A stretch of 64,000 nucleotides of DNA from Oleispira sp963933055 (GCA_963933055.1 CAWVSY010000007.1:1-64000); one strand, 5' to 3'. Counted from the stretch's first letter, positions 25,440 through 34,944 are shown. Program-made: numbers and translations. The notes: a model not told the origin generated them from the sequence alone.

Positions 25440-27540
25440 TATTTTTATCGCCCCAACAGGTTTACACAGTGGTTTAAGCAGTATCAGTATTGCACTGTTA
25501 CACGCCCTTGATACTCAAGGCATTAAAGCCTCTTTCCTTAAGCCCGTTGCCTCTTATAAAGAAGGTGAAGTCGAACGTTCGACGCAAATGGTTAAACAAA
25601 ATTACCCATTGAACCCACCTCAACCAATGCCTCTTAAGCAAGCACAACAGCTTATCAGTACCGGCCAACAGGATCGTCTATTAGAAGACCTTGTCGGCTT
25701 GCATTACATGGCAACCGCAGATACTGAAGTCGCTATTATCGAAGGGCTCGTACCTGATCGCAGCGAGCCTTATACCGCCAAGATTAATGCTGAAATTGCT
25801 AAGGCCTTGAACGCTGATGTCATTCTAGTGAGCAGCGCAGAAAATCGCTCCAATAACGACATTCAAGCGGACATCAACTTAAATGCCGCGATTTTTGGCG
25901 GTTTTAAGGCGGGGAATATCATTGGCGCCATCATCAATAAATTTGGCACACCGCAAGAATCTCATTTCATGCTATCAAAAAATGAGGAAAGTGATGCCCA
26001 ACGTCTTGAGAAACTGCCAAAAATAGAATTAGAACACTGCCGTTTATTAGGAACGATCCCATGGCAGCGTGAGTTAATCAGCCCAAGAACATTAGACATT
26101 GCTCGTCAACTGGGTACTAAAACCATCGTTGAAGGCGACTTAGCAACCCGTCGTGTAAATACCATTACCTTATGTGCTCGCACCCTGCCAAACATGCTTA
26201 ATCGCTTAACCGCGGGGACATTGATTGTAACCCCTGGTGACCGCGTTGATATCATACTGGCCTGCGCATTGGCAGAAACCAACGGCACACCTCTCGCAGG
26301 GCTTATTTTAACGGGCGGCTTAATGCCAAAAGATGATGTTTTACGTCTTTGCCAAAAAGCGGTTAGCAATGGCCTGCCTATTTTAAGTACGGAAAGCGAT
26401 ACCTTTGCTTGCGCTAGTCAGCTTGATCGCATCAATACAGCGGTTCCAGAGGATGATCTACAGCGCATTGATCTTATTCGTGCTCATATTGCTGACAATA
26501 TCGACATTCAAGCATTATTAGGCGCTATCAAAGCCCCTCATGCTGTGCGTTTAAGCCCTGCGGCCTTCCGCTTCCAATTGGTTGAACGCTCACGTGCTGA
26601 TGTTAAACGCATTGTATTGCCTGAAGGCGAAGAACCAAGAACGATTCAAGCAGCGGTTATTTGCCAACAGCGCGGCATTGCACGCTGTGTATTATTAGGT
26701 AAAAGAGACGTTATTGAACAAGTTGCTGAAGCGCAAGGCATCACCCTGCCTGATTCCTTAGAAATACTTGATCCGAATGACATTCGTGAAAACTATGTTC
26801 TAGATATGGTTGAGCTGCGTAAGCATAAAAACTTAACAGCACCGATGGCCAGCGCCCAGCTAGAAGATAACGTTGTTCTAGGAACCATGATGCTAGCCTT
26901 AGATCATGTTGATGGCTTGGTATCTGGAGCCATTCATACCACCGCAAATACCATTCGCCCTGCCATGCAGTTAATTAAAACAGCGCCTGGGGCAAAACTT
27001 ATTTCCTCGGTTTTTTACATGTGCCTGCCAGAACAAGTGCTGGTCTATGGTGATTGCGCTGTAAACCCCGATCCTAATGCAGAAGAGCTTGCCGATATTG
27101 CTATTCAAAGTGCCGACTCCGCACTAGCAATGGGAATTGAACCTAAAGTTGCAATGATCAGCTACTCAACCGGAGTATCAGGGTCCGGCAGTGACGTCGA
27201 AAAAGTGAAACAGGCAACAGAGATTGCACAATCACTGCGCCCAGACTTGATTATTGACGGACCACTCCAATATGATGCGGCTACCACAGAGTCGGTTGCC
27301 AAGAGCAAGGCGCCAAATAGCCCTGTCGCCGGTAAAGCGACTGTTCTGGTATTCCCAGATCTAAATACAGGTAACACAACTTATAAAGCAGTTCAACGCA
27401 GTGCCCACGTGATTAGCGTCGGACCCATGCTGCAAGGCTTGCGTAAACCCGTAAATGATTTATCAAGGGGCGCATTGGTTGAAGACATTGTATACACTAT
27501 CGCTTTAACCTCGATACAAGCACAACAACTTAAGTCTTAG
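25432..27540 (+). CDS. pta: Phosphate acetyltransferase
   Basis: 702 aa, the long enterobacterial-type Pta. The N-terminal part (about 1-215) is BioD-like with an AAA-type fold, then a DRTGG domain (about 225-335), then the catalytic phosphotransacetylase domain (about 375-700) with VLPEGEEPRTIQAA and GVSGSGSDVEKVKQAT. It interconverts acetyl-CoA and acetyl phosphate. It overlaps ackA by 8 bp and is followed at 8 bp by an acyltransferase, so the three genes form one operon. Confidence 0.97.
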   Translation: MINIFIAPTGLHSGLSSISIALLHALDTQGIKASFLKPVASYKEGEVERSTQMVKQNYPLNPPQPMPLKQAQQLISTGQQDRLLEDLVGLHYMATADTEVAIIEGLVPDRSEPYTAKINAEIAKALNADVILVSSAENRSNNDIQADINLNAAIFGGFKAGNIIGAIINKFGTPQESHFMLSKNEESDAQRLEKLPKIELEHCRLLGTIPWQRELISPRTLDIARQLGTKTIVEGDLATRRVNTITLCARTLPNMLNRLTAGTLIVTPGDRVDIILACALAETNGTPLAGLILTGGLMPKDDVLRLCQKAVSNGLPILSTESDTFACASQLDRINTAVPEDDLQRIDLIRAHIADNIDIQALLGAIKAPHAVRLSPAAFRFQLVERSRADVKRIVLPEGEEPRTIQAAVICQQRGIARCVLLGKRDVIEQVAEAQGITLPDSLEILDPNDIRENYVLDMVELRKHKNLTAPMASAQLEDNVVLGTMMLALDHVDGLVSGAIHTTANTIRPAMQLIKTAPGAKLISSVFYMCLPEQVLVYGDCAVNPDPNAEELADIAIQSADSALAMGIEPKVAMISYSTGVSGSGSDVEKVKQATEIAQSLRPDLIIDGPLQYDAATTESVAKSKAPNSPVAGKATVLVFPDLNTGNTTYKAVQRSAHVISVGPMLQGLRKPVNDLSRGALVEDIVYTIALTSIQAQQLKS

Positions 27541-27548
27541 GAAACGAT

Positions 27549-28466
27549 ATGCGTGGAAAAATAACAGCAATAATTGCCAGTAGCCTTCTCTTTATTAACG
27601 TTATTTTTTGGTGTTCTATGCTGTTTATACTGACACCTATTAAGTTTATCCTCCCTGAAATAGCGGTCCGTAAGATCATGGACCCTATTTTCAGCACCAT
27701 CGCTGGCGCTTGGATTTCTTGTAATAGCGGTTGGATGAAACTGACCCAGTCAACGCAATGGGATATCAAGCTGCCTGACAATCTCGACCCTAAAGGCTGG
27801 TACTTTGTTTCAAGCAATCACCAGACTTGGGTCGATATTTTTGTCCTTCAGCATGTACTAAACGGAAAAATACCTTTTCTTAAATTCTTTCTAAAACAAG
27901 AACTTATTCGCGTCCCTATTATGGGCCAAGCTTGGTGGGCGTTGGATTTCCCTTTCATGAAACGTTTTTCCAAAAGCTATTTAGAAAAATACCCAGAAAT
28001 GAAAGGTAAGGATATTGAAACAACACAGAAAGCTTGTGAGAAGTTTAAGTACATTCCAACCAGCGTCATGAACTTTTTTGAAGGAACGCGCTTTACTCCA
28101 GCAAAGCATGAAAAGCAAAATTCACCTTATGAGCATTTATTAAATCCAAAATCTGGTGGTTTTGCGTTTGCTTTGAATGCTATGGGAGACAAATTTCAAT
28201 CATTATTAGATTGCACCATTGTTTATCCAAACGGTATCCCAAGCTTTGTTGATTTTATGCAAGGTAAAGTACCCGAGGTCATCGTGCGCATTCGCGAAGT
28301 GCCTATTCCTAGCGAGTTCTGCCAAGGAGATTATGAAAACGATGCTGAATTCAAAAAGAGATTTCAAACCTGGGTTTCAGATTTGTGGTCAGATAAAGAC
28401 CAGCAAATCGGTGAATTAAAGCAGATGGCCAACCTAGACGCACACACACATTTAACGTTAGGTTAA
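27549..28466 (+). CDS. YihG-type membrane acyltransferase
   Basis: 305 aa. N-terminal hydrophobic segment (about 5-40), then PlsC-family motifs: NHQTWVD (HX4D: His91, Asp96) and FFEGTR (176-181). The extended form with PFMKRFS and a C-terminal region after GGFAFAL resembles E. coli YihG and related lysophospholipid acyltransferases. The likely role is placing specific acyl chains on lysophosphatidic acid. Third gene of the ackA-pta operon by spacing. Its stop codon overlaps the stop of the converging GGDEF gene (bases 28463-28466). Confidence 0.87.
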   Translation: MRGKITAIIASSLLFINVIFWCSMLFILTPIKFILPEIAVRKIMDPIFSTIAGAWISCNSGWMKLTQSTQWDIKLPDNLDPKGWYFVSSNHQTWVDIFVLQHVLNGKIPFLKFFLKQELIRVPIMGQAWWALDFPFMKRFSKSYLEKYPEMKGKDIETTQKACEKFKYIPTSVMNFFEGTRFTPAKHEKQNSPYEHLLNPKSGGFAFALNAMGDKFQSLLDCTIVYPNGIPSFVDFMQGKVPEVIVRIREVPIPSEFCQGDYENDAEFKKRFQTWVSDLWSDKDQQIGELKQMANLDAHTHLTLG

Positions 28467-29716
28467 CCCATCACACAGTTGCGACCGTTTGCTTTTGCTT
28501 GATACAGCATGCGGTCGGAATCTCTAAGCAAGACATCGGGCTGATCTTGCAAACTGGGTATCATCGCTGAAATACCAATACTAATGGTCACCTTTCTCAG
28601 GTCTGACCCTCTATGTTCTATTTGAAGGTCACTCACTTCTGCGCGCATACTTTCAGCAATACTCTGAGCACTAATCAGCGACATTTTAGGCAATAAAACA
28701 ATAAACTCTTCACCACCATAACGAGCCACCAGCTCACCAGAACGCTGCCCATAATGCATCAAAACAGCACTTACCTGCCTTAAACACTCGTCTCCCGCCT
28801 GATGGCCATATTCATCGTTATAATTCTTAAAAAAATCAATATCGATCATGATGACCGCTAATGAATCTTGTGCCCGAATTGCTCTGCGCCATTCGCCCTC
28901 ATAACTACTTTCAAAATGACGCCTGTTCGCCAACCCTGTCAATGCATCGGTCGTCGATAGCCAATGCAACTCCTCACTCAACAAGGTCAATCTTTGCGAG
29001 TCGAGCTCTAGTAAGTGATTCTTAACATAATCAATACGCGAAGAGAGCTCCATGAAATACCCAAGATAGACCCCCATTGCGATTAATAACGACCAAAAAA
29101 GAATGAATAATCCACGAGCATCATCAACCATGCCATCAATTTCGGGGCTATAGGGTTGTAGAACCTGGTTATAAGAAAAGATGATGTAACTAAAAAAGAC
29201 CGTCAAAGACGCTACAATGATCGGCTTTAAAAATGATCGTAATGAAATAAGGATGAAGACTTGCCAAGGAATAAAGCCAAAATGGTAAGCATAACTATAA
29301 GGCTCATCCAGAATATGAATAAATACTAGAATACTAAGACCGATGACTATCATGCCCAGCGTTACTATCAGCACAACCCAGCGAATAAGACGACGGCTGA
29401 ACAAAATAGCAATACCAGACAATAACGTTCCTGCGATAAATACCCGAATCAGCCAGAGCGTATCCTTATTCTCTTGGCCTAGCGCATAATCCGTTATGCC
29501 AAACGCCAAATAGAATAGCACCCCAAATGATAAGACATTACGCGATGATTTAATGAATATTAAATTACTGTGCGATTTGTAATCTTGCTCAATATCTTTG
29601 GGGAAATATAATTTTTTATAACCAGACAATAACGCTCGATAACGATTAATCTGCTTTTCTAATTGCTCTAAATGCTCATTGAACATCGGTGTTCGTAATA
29701 CCACAAAAATCTCCAT
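28463..29716 (-). CDS. Membrane-bound diguanylate cyclase
   Basis: 417 aa. Residues about 60-225 carry six or so membrane helices, followed by a short coiled-coil linker (225-250) and a GGDEF domain (about 250-415). The active site GGEEF is at 334-338. The I-site position holds RSGE (Arg325-Glu328) instead of RxxD, so product inhibition may be weak. Probably makes cyclic di-GMP in response to an envelope signal. An N-terminal soluble stretch with a coiled coil (about 12-35) precedes the helices. Confidence 0.88.
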   Translation of the reverse strand: MEIFVVLRTPMFNEHLEQLEKQINRYRALLSGYKKLYFPKDIEQDYKSHSNLIFIKSSRNVLSFGVLFYLAFGITDYALGQENKDTLWLIRVFIAGTLLSGIAILFSRRLIRWVVLIVTLGMIVIGLSILVFIHILDEPYSYAYHFGFIPWQVFILISLRSFLKPIIVASLTVFFSYIIFSYNQVLQPYSPEIDGMVDDARGLFILFWSLLIAMGVYLGYFMELSSRIDYVKNHLLELDSQRLTLLSEELHWLSTTDALTGLANRRHFESSYEGEWRRAIRAQDSLAVIMIDIDFFKNYNDEYGHQAGDECLRQVSAVLMHYGQRSGELVARYGGEEFIVLLPKMSLISAQSIAESMRAEVSDLQIEHRGSDLRKVTISIGISAMIPSLQDQPDVLLRDSDRMLYQAKANGRNCVMG

Positions 29717-29776
29717 TTATCTGATGGCACTGTAAAGCAAGCAAAGTAACGCAAGCAAAATCACTATGATCATCAC

Positions 29777-29792
29777 TTTACATCAGTGTAAA
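29777..29792. promoter_or_regulatory. Palindrome TTTACA-N4-TGTAAA between GGDEF gene and cysK
   Basis: TTTACA (29777-29782) and TGTAAA (29787-29792) form a perfect inverted repeat around TCAG. It sits in the 163-bp gap of two divergent genes, about 60 bp before the GGDEF start and 90 bp before cysK. A candidate operator; the regulator is not known. Confidence 0.4.
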
Positions 29793-29879
29793 CTCTAAAC
29801 CCAGTGAGATGACAATTCGTTTACATAAAAATGTGACTTTAAACCAATTGTCTTAACCTATATTCAAACTAACAGGAAC

Positions 29880-30842
29880 ATGAATAGCATGAAGGTTTAC
29901 GACGACATCAGCTTATCTATTGGTAATACTCCTCTAGTGCGCATTAACAAACTGACTCAACACCCAAACTTATTGGTTAAAATGGAGAGTCGCAACCCCG
30001 CTCAGTCGGTAAAATGTCGTGTTGGTGCCAATATGATTTGGCAAGCCGAAAAAGACGGCCTTCTAAAACCTGGTATGGAAATCATTGAGCCTACCAGTGG
30101 TAATACAGGCATTGCATTAGCGATGGTTGGCGTCTCTCGTGGCTACAAAGTCACCCTAACCATGCCAGAAACCATGAGCATTGAACGTCGTAAGGTAATG
30201 AAAGCTCTTGGAGCAAACATCGTACTTACCGAAGGTCCAAAAGGCATGCAAGGGGCTGTAGATAAGGCCAATGAATTGGTGGCGGCCGCCAGTGGCAGCG
30301 CTATCATTCTTCAGCAGTTTAACAACCCAGCAAACCCTGCCATCCACGAAAAAACAACCGGACCTGAGATTTGGCAGGATACCGAAGGAAAAATCGACAT
30401 ATTGGTTGCGGGTGTTGGCACTGGCGGCACCATTAGTGGTGTTAGTCGATACATCAAGCAGCAACAAGGCAAAGCGATTACCAGCGTCGCTGTTGAACCC
30501 ATTGATTCTCCATTAATCAGCCAAACCAAAGCTGGGGAAGCGATTAAGCCAGGACCTCACAAGATCCAAGGCATTGGCGCTAACTTTATTCCTGGCAATC
30601 TGGATATCGACTTAGTTGATGAAGTAGAAATGGTTGGTAACGATGAAGCCATGGCAATGGCACATCGCCTAATGGCGGAAGAAGGTATTCTAGCGGGCAT
30701 CTCCAGCGGCGCAGCCCTTGTTGCAGGACTTCGCCAAGCAGAGAAAGAAGAAAACAAAGACAAGTGCATTGTTGTTATTCTTCCTGACTCGGGAGAGCGT
30801 TACCTAACATCGCCACTATTTGCGGGCATGTTCACCGACTAA
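29880..30842 (+). CDS. cysK: Cysteine synthase A (O-acetylserine sulfhydrylase)
   Basis: 320 aa. PLP Lys45 in SVKCR, substrate loop TSGNTG (72-77), phosphate cup GVGTGGT (178-184), and ending LPDSGERYLTSPLF. The sequence follows E. coli CysK closely (ETMSIERRKVMKALGAN; GPHKIQGIGANFIP), which separates it from CysM. It makes cysteine from O-acetylserine and sulfide. A second ATG at 29889 is a possible start; neither has ideal ribosome-binding-site spacing. A TATATT hexamer lies 20-25 bp upstream as a possible -10. Confidence 0.96.
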   Translation: MNSMKVYDDISLSIGNTPLVRINKLTQHPNLLVKMESRNPAQSVKCRVGANMIWQAEKDGLLKPGMEIIEPTSGNTGIALAMVGVSRGYKVTLTMPETMSIERRKVMKALGANIVLTEGPKGMQGAVDKANELVAAASGSAIILQQFNNPANPAIHEKTTGPEIWQDTEGKIDILVAGVGTGGTISGVSRYIKQQQGKAITSVAVEPIDSPLISQTKAGEAIKPGPHKIQGIGANFIPGNLDIDLVDEVEMVGNDEAMAMAHRLMAEEGILAGISSGAALVAGLRQAEKEENKDKCIVVILPDSGERYLTSPLFAGMFTD

Positions 30843-30879
30843 TATTTATCGACTAACATTCATCGATTAATATGTGCGA

Positions 30880-30907
30880 CAGGTGGAATGAACTCTCATT
30901 CTACCTG
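30880..30907. terminator. Stem-loop between convergent cysK and outer-membrane protein gene
   Basis: 12-bp stem (30880-30891 with 30896-30907, one G-T pair) around a 4-base loop ACTC. No T-run follows on either strand, so termination may be weak or rho-assisted. Confidence 0.6.
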
Positions 30908-30927
30908 CTCTCTCAAGCCTTATTAAA

Positions 30928-31947
30928 TCAATTACCGACCAAGGCTTCAAAACGAAACATAATAATAGGCGTTGGGTCGTAATAATTGTGATTCGCGGTT
31001 TCTAATTCAGGCGTCACCTCAACAAATACCCAATCTTGATAAACCCTTCGGCGATAGCGAAAACCAATACCATAGTTATTGAAACTCATGTTGTCATGAT
31101 CTTGCCCACCGGCGCGTAGATAATACGCCAAAACCTCTTTTCTGTTTAACTCGTGATATAAAGTAAAGGCATAATCAAATTCAAAATAGCCTTTATCTAA
31201 CTGATATTTTGCCCCTGTTTCAAAACGCATTAAACGATCGATATTTAAAGGTTTGTTGATTTGAAAACGCGTGCTTTCTTCATAGCCATTATTTGCCGAC
31301 CATTCAAACTTTTGCGTAATACGGGTATTAAAATTTTCATAATAATCTAAACGGCGAAAACGTAATCGAGAAAAAAGATCAACAGGTATATTCCATCTTA
31401 CCCCGTTATCAAAACTGATTTTCCAATTCTCCGTCACTTTTAAGATGTAACGTAAGGCTGTTGAATACTCAACCTTTTCAATCTTATCCGTCGTATTCAC
31501 AGTTCTTTCATCGGACTTATCGTCATCATCCGATGATTCTACTAACAAACTAAAGCGCTCATCCGTATTAGGCAATACTAAGCGAACGTTAATACCGTAG
31601 TTATAAATAACAGAGCGACCGATTTCTCTACGAGTAAAAAAGGAAAGTTTTGCCCGGCTACCAGAAATATCATCATCGATAACATCATCACCAAAAAATG
31701 TATCGACAAAAAAGCCATCCACATTATAAGAAACGCCGTCTAAATAATCACTCAACCAATCATGAGTATCATCAATCAACGTTATTTTAATGTCATTTTC
31801 AGGCCTTTCCGTCGATGATTGCATATCCTCACTACCACCCCCTTCACTGTATTCAAAAGCACTGAAAGAACGTTTCTGAGCAGCTAGCAAAGAATCAGAA
31901 GAAAGTAACAAACAAAGCATGCTTAAATAGAGAGAGAATCGTTTCAT
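30928..31947 (-). CDS. Putative outer-membrane beta-barrel protein
   Basis: 339 aa with a signal peptide (cleavage near LLAA, residue 23). An acidic, low-complexity linker follows, then many alternating aromatic strands (YNYGINVRLVLP, WKISFDNGVRW, YFEFDYAFTLYHEL, VFVEVTPELE) suggesting a barrel of about 10-12 strands. The end, MFRFEALVGN, lacks a terminal aromatic residue. I do not recognise a named family; similar unnamed proteins occur in marine gammaproteobacteria (recollection). It overlaps the upstream transporter gene by 4 bp. Confidence 0.72.
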   Translation of the reverse strand: MKRFSLYLSMLCLLLSSDSLLAAQKRSFSAFEYSEGGGSEDMQSSTERPENDIKITLIDDTHDWLSDYLDGVSYNVDGFFVDTFFGDDVIDDDISGSRAKLSFFTRREIGRSVIYNYGINVRLVLPNTDERFSLLVESSDDDDKSDERTVNTTDKIEKVEYSTALRYILKVTENWKISFDNGVRWNIPVDLFSRLRFRRLDYYENFNTRITQKFEWSANNGYEESTRFQINKPLNIDRLMRFETGAKYQLDKGYFEFDYAFTLYHELNRKEVLAYYLRAGGQDHDNMSFNNYGIGFRYRRRVYQDWVFVEVTPELETANHNYYDPTPIIMFRFEALVGN

Positions 31948-32816
31948 GAATGCACAGGATCATGATGAATCAAGACATCCGCACGCGGATAAACAGCAAC
32001 GATTTGAGAGACCAATTTTTCACCTTCGGCATGGGCATCTGACAATAAGCATTCGCTTGAGAAATCCAAATGAACTTGAATAAACTGAACATTCCCAGAC
32101 TGGCGCGTTTTAATATCATGACAGCCAATAAAATTGTCATTTTCGGCGACCAAACGCTTAACAAGCCGCTCGACCTCTGGATCAAGAGCATGATCCATCA
32201 ACATATTAAGCGCTTCTTTACCAATACCATACGCACTATGAAACAGCGCGATAACAATGATCCCAGCAATTAAAGGATCCAACCAAAACAAACCACTACT
32301 GGCACCAATTAAAGCAAATATAACCGCAATATTAGCCAATACATCACTGACATAATGAGCAGAATCTGCTTTTACAGCCAACGATCCGGTAAGGCGATAT
32401 ACCCAACGCTGGTAAGCAATCAAGACCAAGGTCAAAATCAAAGAAACAACCATAACCCAAATAGCCCCTTCCCAAGCAACCAGCTCTTTTGGATTAACTA
32501 ATCTTTCACCCGCATGCAGTAATAAAACAAAAGCTGAGCCTGATATAAAAGCAGACTGCATTAATGCCGCTAACGATTCCGCTTTCCCATGGCCAAAAGG
32601 ATGGCTTTTATCCGCCGGCGCAAAAGCCAAACGAATGGCAAAAAAATTGATCAATGAAACAATGATATCCAAACTAGAATCAGCAAATGATGCGAGAACA
32701 CTAGAAGAATCGCTATCTAGCCAAGCAAAACCTTTCATTAAAATCAGGCAGCCAGCAACACACATTGAGAAAATAGCCGCGCTTTGAGTGAGTCGTCCAT
32801 CACCTTTTATATTCAT
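31944..32816 (-). CDS. Cation diffusion facilitator transporter (FieF-like)
   Basis: 290 aa with six membrane helices in about residues 10-205. Metal-site residues typical of FieF/YiiP: SFADSSLD (first DxxxD-type pair), HPFGHGKAE, and DSAHYVSDV (second HxxxD). The C-terminal cytoplasmic domain (about 210-290) has HDIKTRQSG and VHLDF as in YiiP. It exports divalent metal ions such as Zn or Fe in exchange for protons. The stop overlaps the start of the following barrel protein by 4 bp, so the two are translationally coupled. Confidence 0.9.
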   Translation of the reverse strand: MNIKGDGRLTQSAAIFSMCVAGCLILMKGFAWLDSDSSSVLASFADSSLDIIVSLINFFAIRLAFAPADKSHPFGHGKAESLAALMQSAFISGSAFVLLLHAGERLVNPKELVAWEGAIWVMVVSLILTLVLIAYQRWVYRLTGSLAVKADSAHYVSDVLANIAVIFALIGASSGLFWLDPLIAGIIVIALFHSAYGIGKEALNMLMDHALDPEVERLVKRLVAENDNFIGCHDIKTRQSGNVQFIQVHLDFSSECLLSDAHAEGEKLVSQIVAVYPRADVLIHHDPVHS

Positions 32817-33069
32817 TAAACTGTCCTTGATCCTTGTCTTATAACCATAACTCAGAATGTAGTATTAGCACTCAAATTTAACCAGAAACACCAAAAATTT
32901 TGTATTTTAAGGAGTGAGAACAAAAATGTAACTTGATTCATCCCCCTTGCTAGGAGAAACTATTAACAATAAAGGCTACTATTTATTATAACCTAAAAGC
33001 ATTAAATGCCGCTAAGTTGCAGCCGAAATAATAGGCGCATTGCCGATCCCTACGACAGGAATAAAAATA

Positions 33070-33939
33070 ATGGCTATCAAAAACGCACTCATTGTAGATG
33101 ACTCAAAATCTGCACGAATTATGCTGCAACGCTTACTTAAGAAAATGAACGTAGGCTCTCTGGCGGTTGAAAGCGCAGAAGAAGCTATTCGCTATCTAGA
33201 AGAAAAACAACCAGACGTTATTTTTATGGATCATATGATGCCTGGTATGGATGGATTAGAAGCAACACAAACCATTAAAAATAACCCGAAGACCCAAAGC
33301 ATACCGACCATCATGTACACCTCTAAAGAAGGTGATGGTTACAACATTCTTGCTAAATCTCATGGTGCTAGTGGCGTACTGCCGAAACCTGCGGATCAAC
33401 AAGCAGTTATGGCTGTTATTGATTCATTAAGTGAACATGCGGCAAATGATGTACCGGCCAATGCTGGCATTATCGATTCAAGCATCACTCTTGACCACGT
33501 TGAGAGATTGATTAAAACACGCATCGACAGCTCAATTTTATCAGCCAAAGCCGAAATAAGTGCAGGCCTTGATGGGGTTAGCCATCAGCTAGTTCAAACC
33601 CAAGAAGAACGCTTAGTGATTGCGGAGAGAAGACTCAAACAACAATTAGAGTCGTTGCAAGCAAAAATCACTACACTGAATAATGATAGTGATCTATTTA
33701 AGCGCTTACAGCCACAAATACAAAAACAAGCCTTGGTTATTGCCGATAAACTCGCTCGTAAAAATGTTGAAGCATTAAAGCAATCAACAGAGATTAAATT
33801 GAATGCTTTGCAAGAAAACCAAACACAACAACTAGCGACTTTAAACAAGAACATCGCGAGCGCTAAACGCTCAGGAATTATCTTAGGTGCCCTATTCGGG
33901 GCAGGCATCGCAATCGCCGCTTATTATCTAGTACGCTAG
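33070..33939 (+). CDS. Response regulator with coiled coil and C-terminal membrane anchor
   Basis: 289 aa with the ATG at 33070, which has AGGA nine bases upstream; a longer frame to 33040 is less likely. Residues 1-125 are a complete receiver: Asp10/Asp11, phospho-acceptor Asp54, Thr84/Ser85, Lys106 (LPKP). Residues about 145-265 are predicted coiled coil (many Gln, Lys, Glu, Leu). The last 22 residues (268-289, ending AIAAYYLVR) form one hydrophobic helix, a tail anchor. No DNA-binding or enzymatic output domain. The histidine kinase partner is not in the window. Confidence 0.85.
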   Translation: MAIKNALIVDDSKSARIMLQRLLKKMNVGSLAVESAEEAIRYLEEKQPDVIFMDHMMPGMDGLEATQTIKNNPKTQSIPTIMYTSKEGDGYNILAKSHGASGVLPKPADQQAVMAVIDSLSEHAANDVPANAGIIDSSITLDHVERLIKTRIDSSILSAKAEISAGLDGVSHQLVQTQEERLVIAERRLKQQLESLQAKITTLNNDSDLFKRLQPQIQKQALVIADKLARKNVEALKQSTEIKLNALQENQTQQLATLNKNIASAKRSGIILGALFGAGIAIAAYYLVR

Positions 33940-33974
33940 CATTTACCTCGGTACTTCCTATTTTGCTTTAATAT

Positions 33975-33999
33975 GTCGCACTATGACCAATAGTGCGAC
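33975..33999 (+). terminator. Terminator after the anchored response regulator
   Basis: Perfect 10-bp stem GTCGCACTAT/ATAGTGCGAC around GACCA, followed by TTCTCTTG. The imperfect T-run makes it a moderate terminator. Confidence 0.7.
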
Positions 34000-34118
34000 T
34001 TCTCTTGCTATAAATTCGCACAAACCCTCTGCTACAGCTTCTAAACCCTAACGACAATCGTTAAACTAAGTTCATAATAATTCATATTCTTGCACCACGT
34101 TTACTTTAGGGATAATCC

Positions 34119-34913
34119 ATGAAGCTAAGATTGATAGCTATATCACTTATAATACTTTCAACAGGCTGCGCACTGACAACACCACTCGTTGTTGCAGGAG
34201 CCGGCGGCCACGCTATTGCGCGCCATGAAGAAGATATTCGAGTTCGAGGAGCCGCTGCACTGCAAGAAGAGCCCGACCTACTCACCTATTCGGTAGAAGC
34301 AATCGCGCGTAACAAAGAAGCAGAAGCGGTTGCTACCTATAGTAAAGGTTTAACCAGTGATGATTATAGTCATAACATAAAATCACTTGCGCTCTATCAG
34401 ATTGGTTTGCTTTACATGAACCCTTATAGCGAAGCCCGCAATGATGACAAAGCATTGTCCTATTTTAATCAACACCTTGAACAGTACCCTAAGTCGAAAT
34501 TACGCCCTAAAATAAAAGCCAAAATTGCGCTTATTAAAAAACGGAAATCTGAAAGTAATCAACTTTCAGCAAAAGAAATGTTAAAGCTTGCTGATCGCAT
34601 GGCATTGCTTGCACAACCCAGCGTTCCATTCGATGCTGAACTCACCCCGATGAGTGAAAGAGCCATCTCAAATGACCGTATTGAAGATGCCGAAAGCGTT
34701 TATTTAATTATTTATAATAATAAAGCATCATCAGACCAGATGAGGGCAAAAGCATTGTATCAACTCGGATTAATCTATATGAGTGAATACAATACTCATC
34801 ATAGTACGAGTAAAGCGATTAAATATTTCAGAATGATAAAAGAAGAATTCCCAGAAACTCGAGTCGCTAAAAAAGCCAACAAGCGTATTTCTCAAGTAAT
34901 TAATCAACAATAG
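34119..34913 (+). CDS. Lipoprotein with duplicated TPR-like (Sel1/BamD-like) halves
   Basis: 264 aa. Signal peptide with lipobox LSTGC (Cys17). After a linker, two similar halves: ALYQIGLLYMNPYS with YFNQHLEQYPKSKL (about 91-130), and ALYQLGLIYMSEYN with YFRMIKEEFPETRV (about 207-250). This is an internal duplication of a TPR-type helical repeat. Alanine at +2 fits outer-membrane sorting. The role is unknown; TPR lipoproteins usually scaffold envelope complexes. It converges with the DUF4377 lipoprotein. Confidence 0.75.
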   Translation: MKLRLIAISLIILSTGCALTTPLVVAGAGGHAIARHEEDIRVRGAAALQEEPDLLTYSVEAIARNKEAEAVATYSKGLTSDDYSHNIKSLALYQIGLLYMNPYSEARNDDKALSYFNQHLEQYPKSKLRPKIKAKIALIKKRKSESNQLSAKEMLKLADRMALLAQPSVPFDAELTPMSERAISNDRIEDAESVYLIIYNNKASSDQMRAKALYQLGLIYMSEYNTHHSTSKAIKYFRMIKEEFPETRVAKKANKRISQVINQQ

Positions 34914-34944
34914 CTTAAGAAATACCCGCCGAAGAAAACCTTAG

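Noticed and set aside
30928..30942. Reading the barrel protein end as a BAM signal
   Set aside because: The last residues (LVGN) lack the terminal aromatic, so the barrel call rests on the strand pattern only.
32920..32945. Good ribosome binding site (AAGGAG) followed by an ATG upstream of the response regulator
   Set aside because: The ATG is directly followed by TAA, so no peptide is made.
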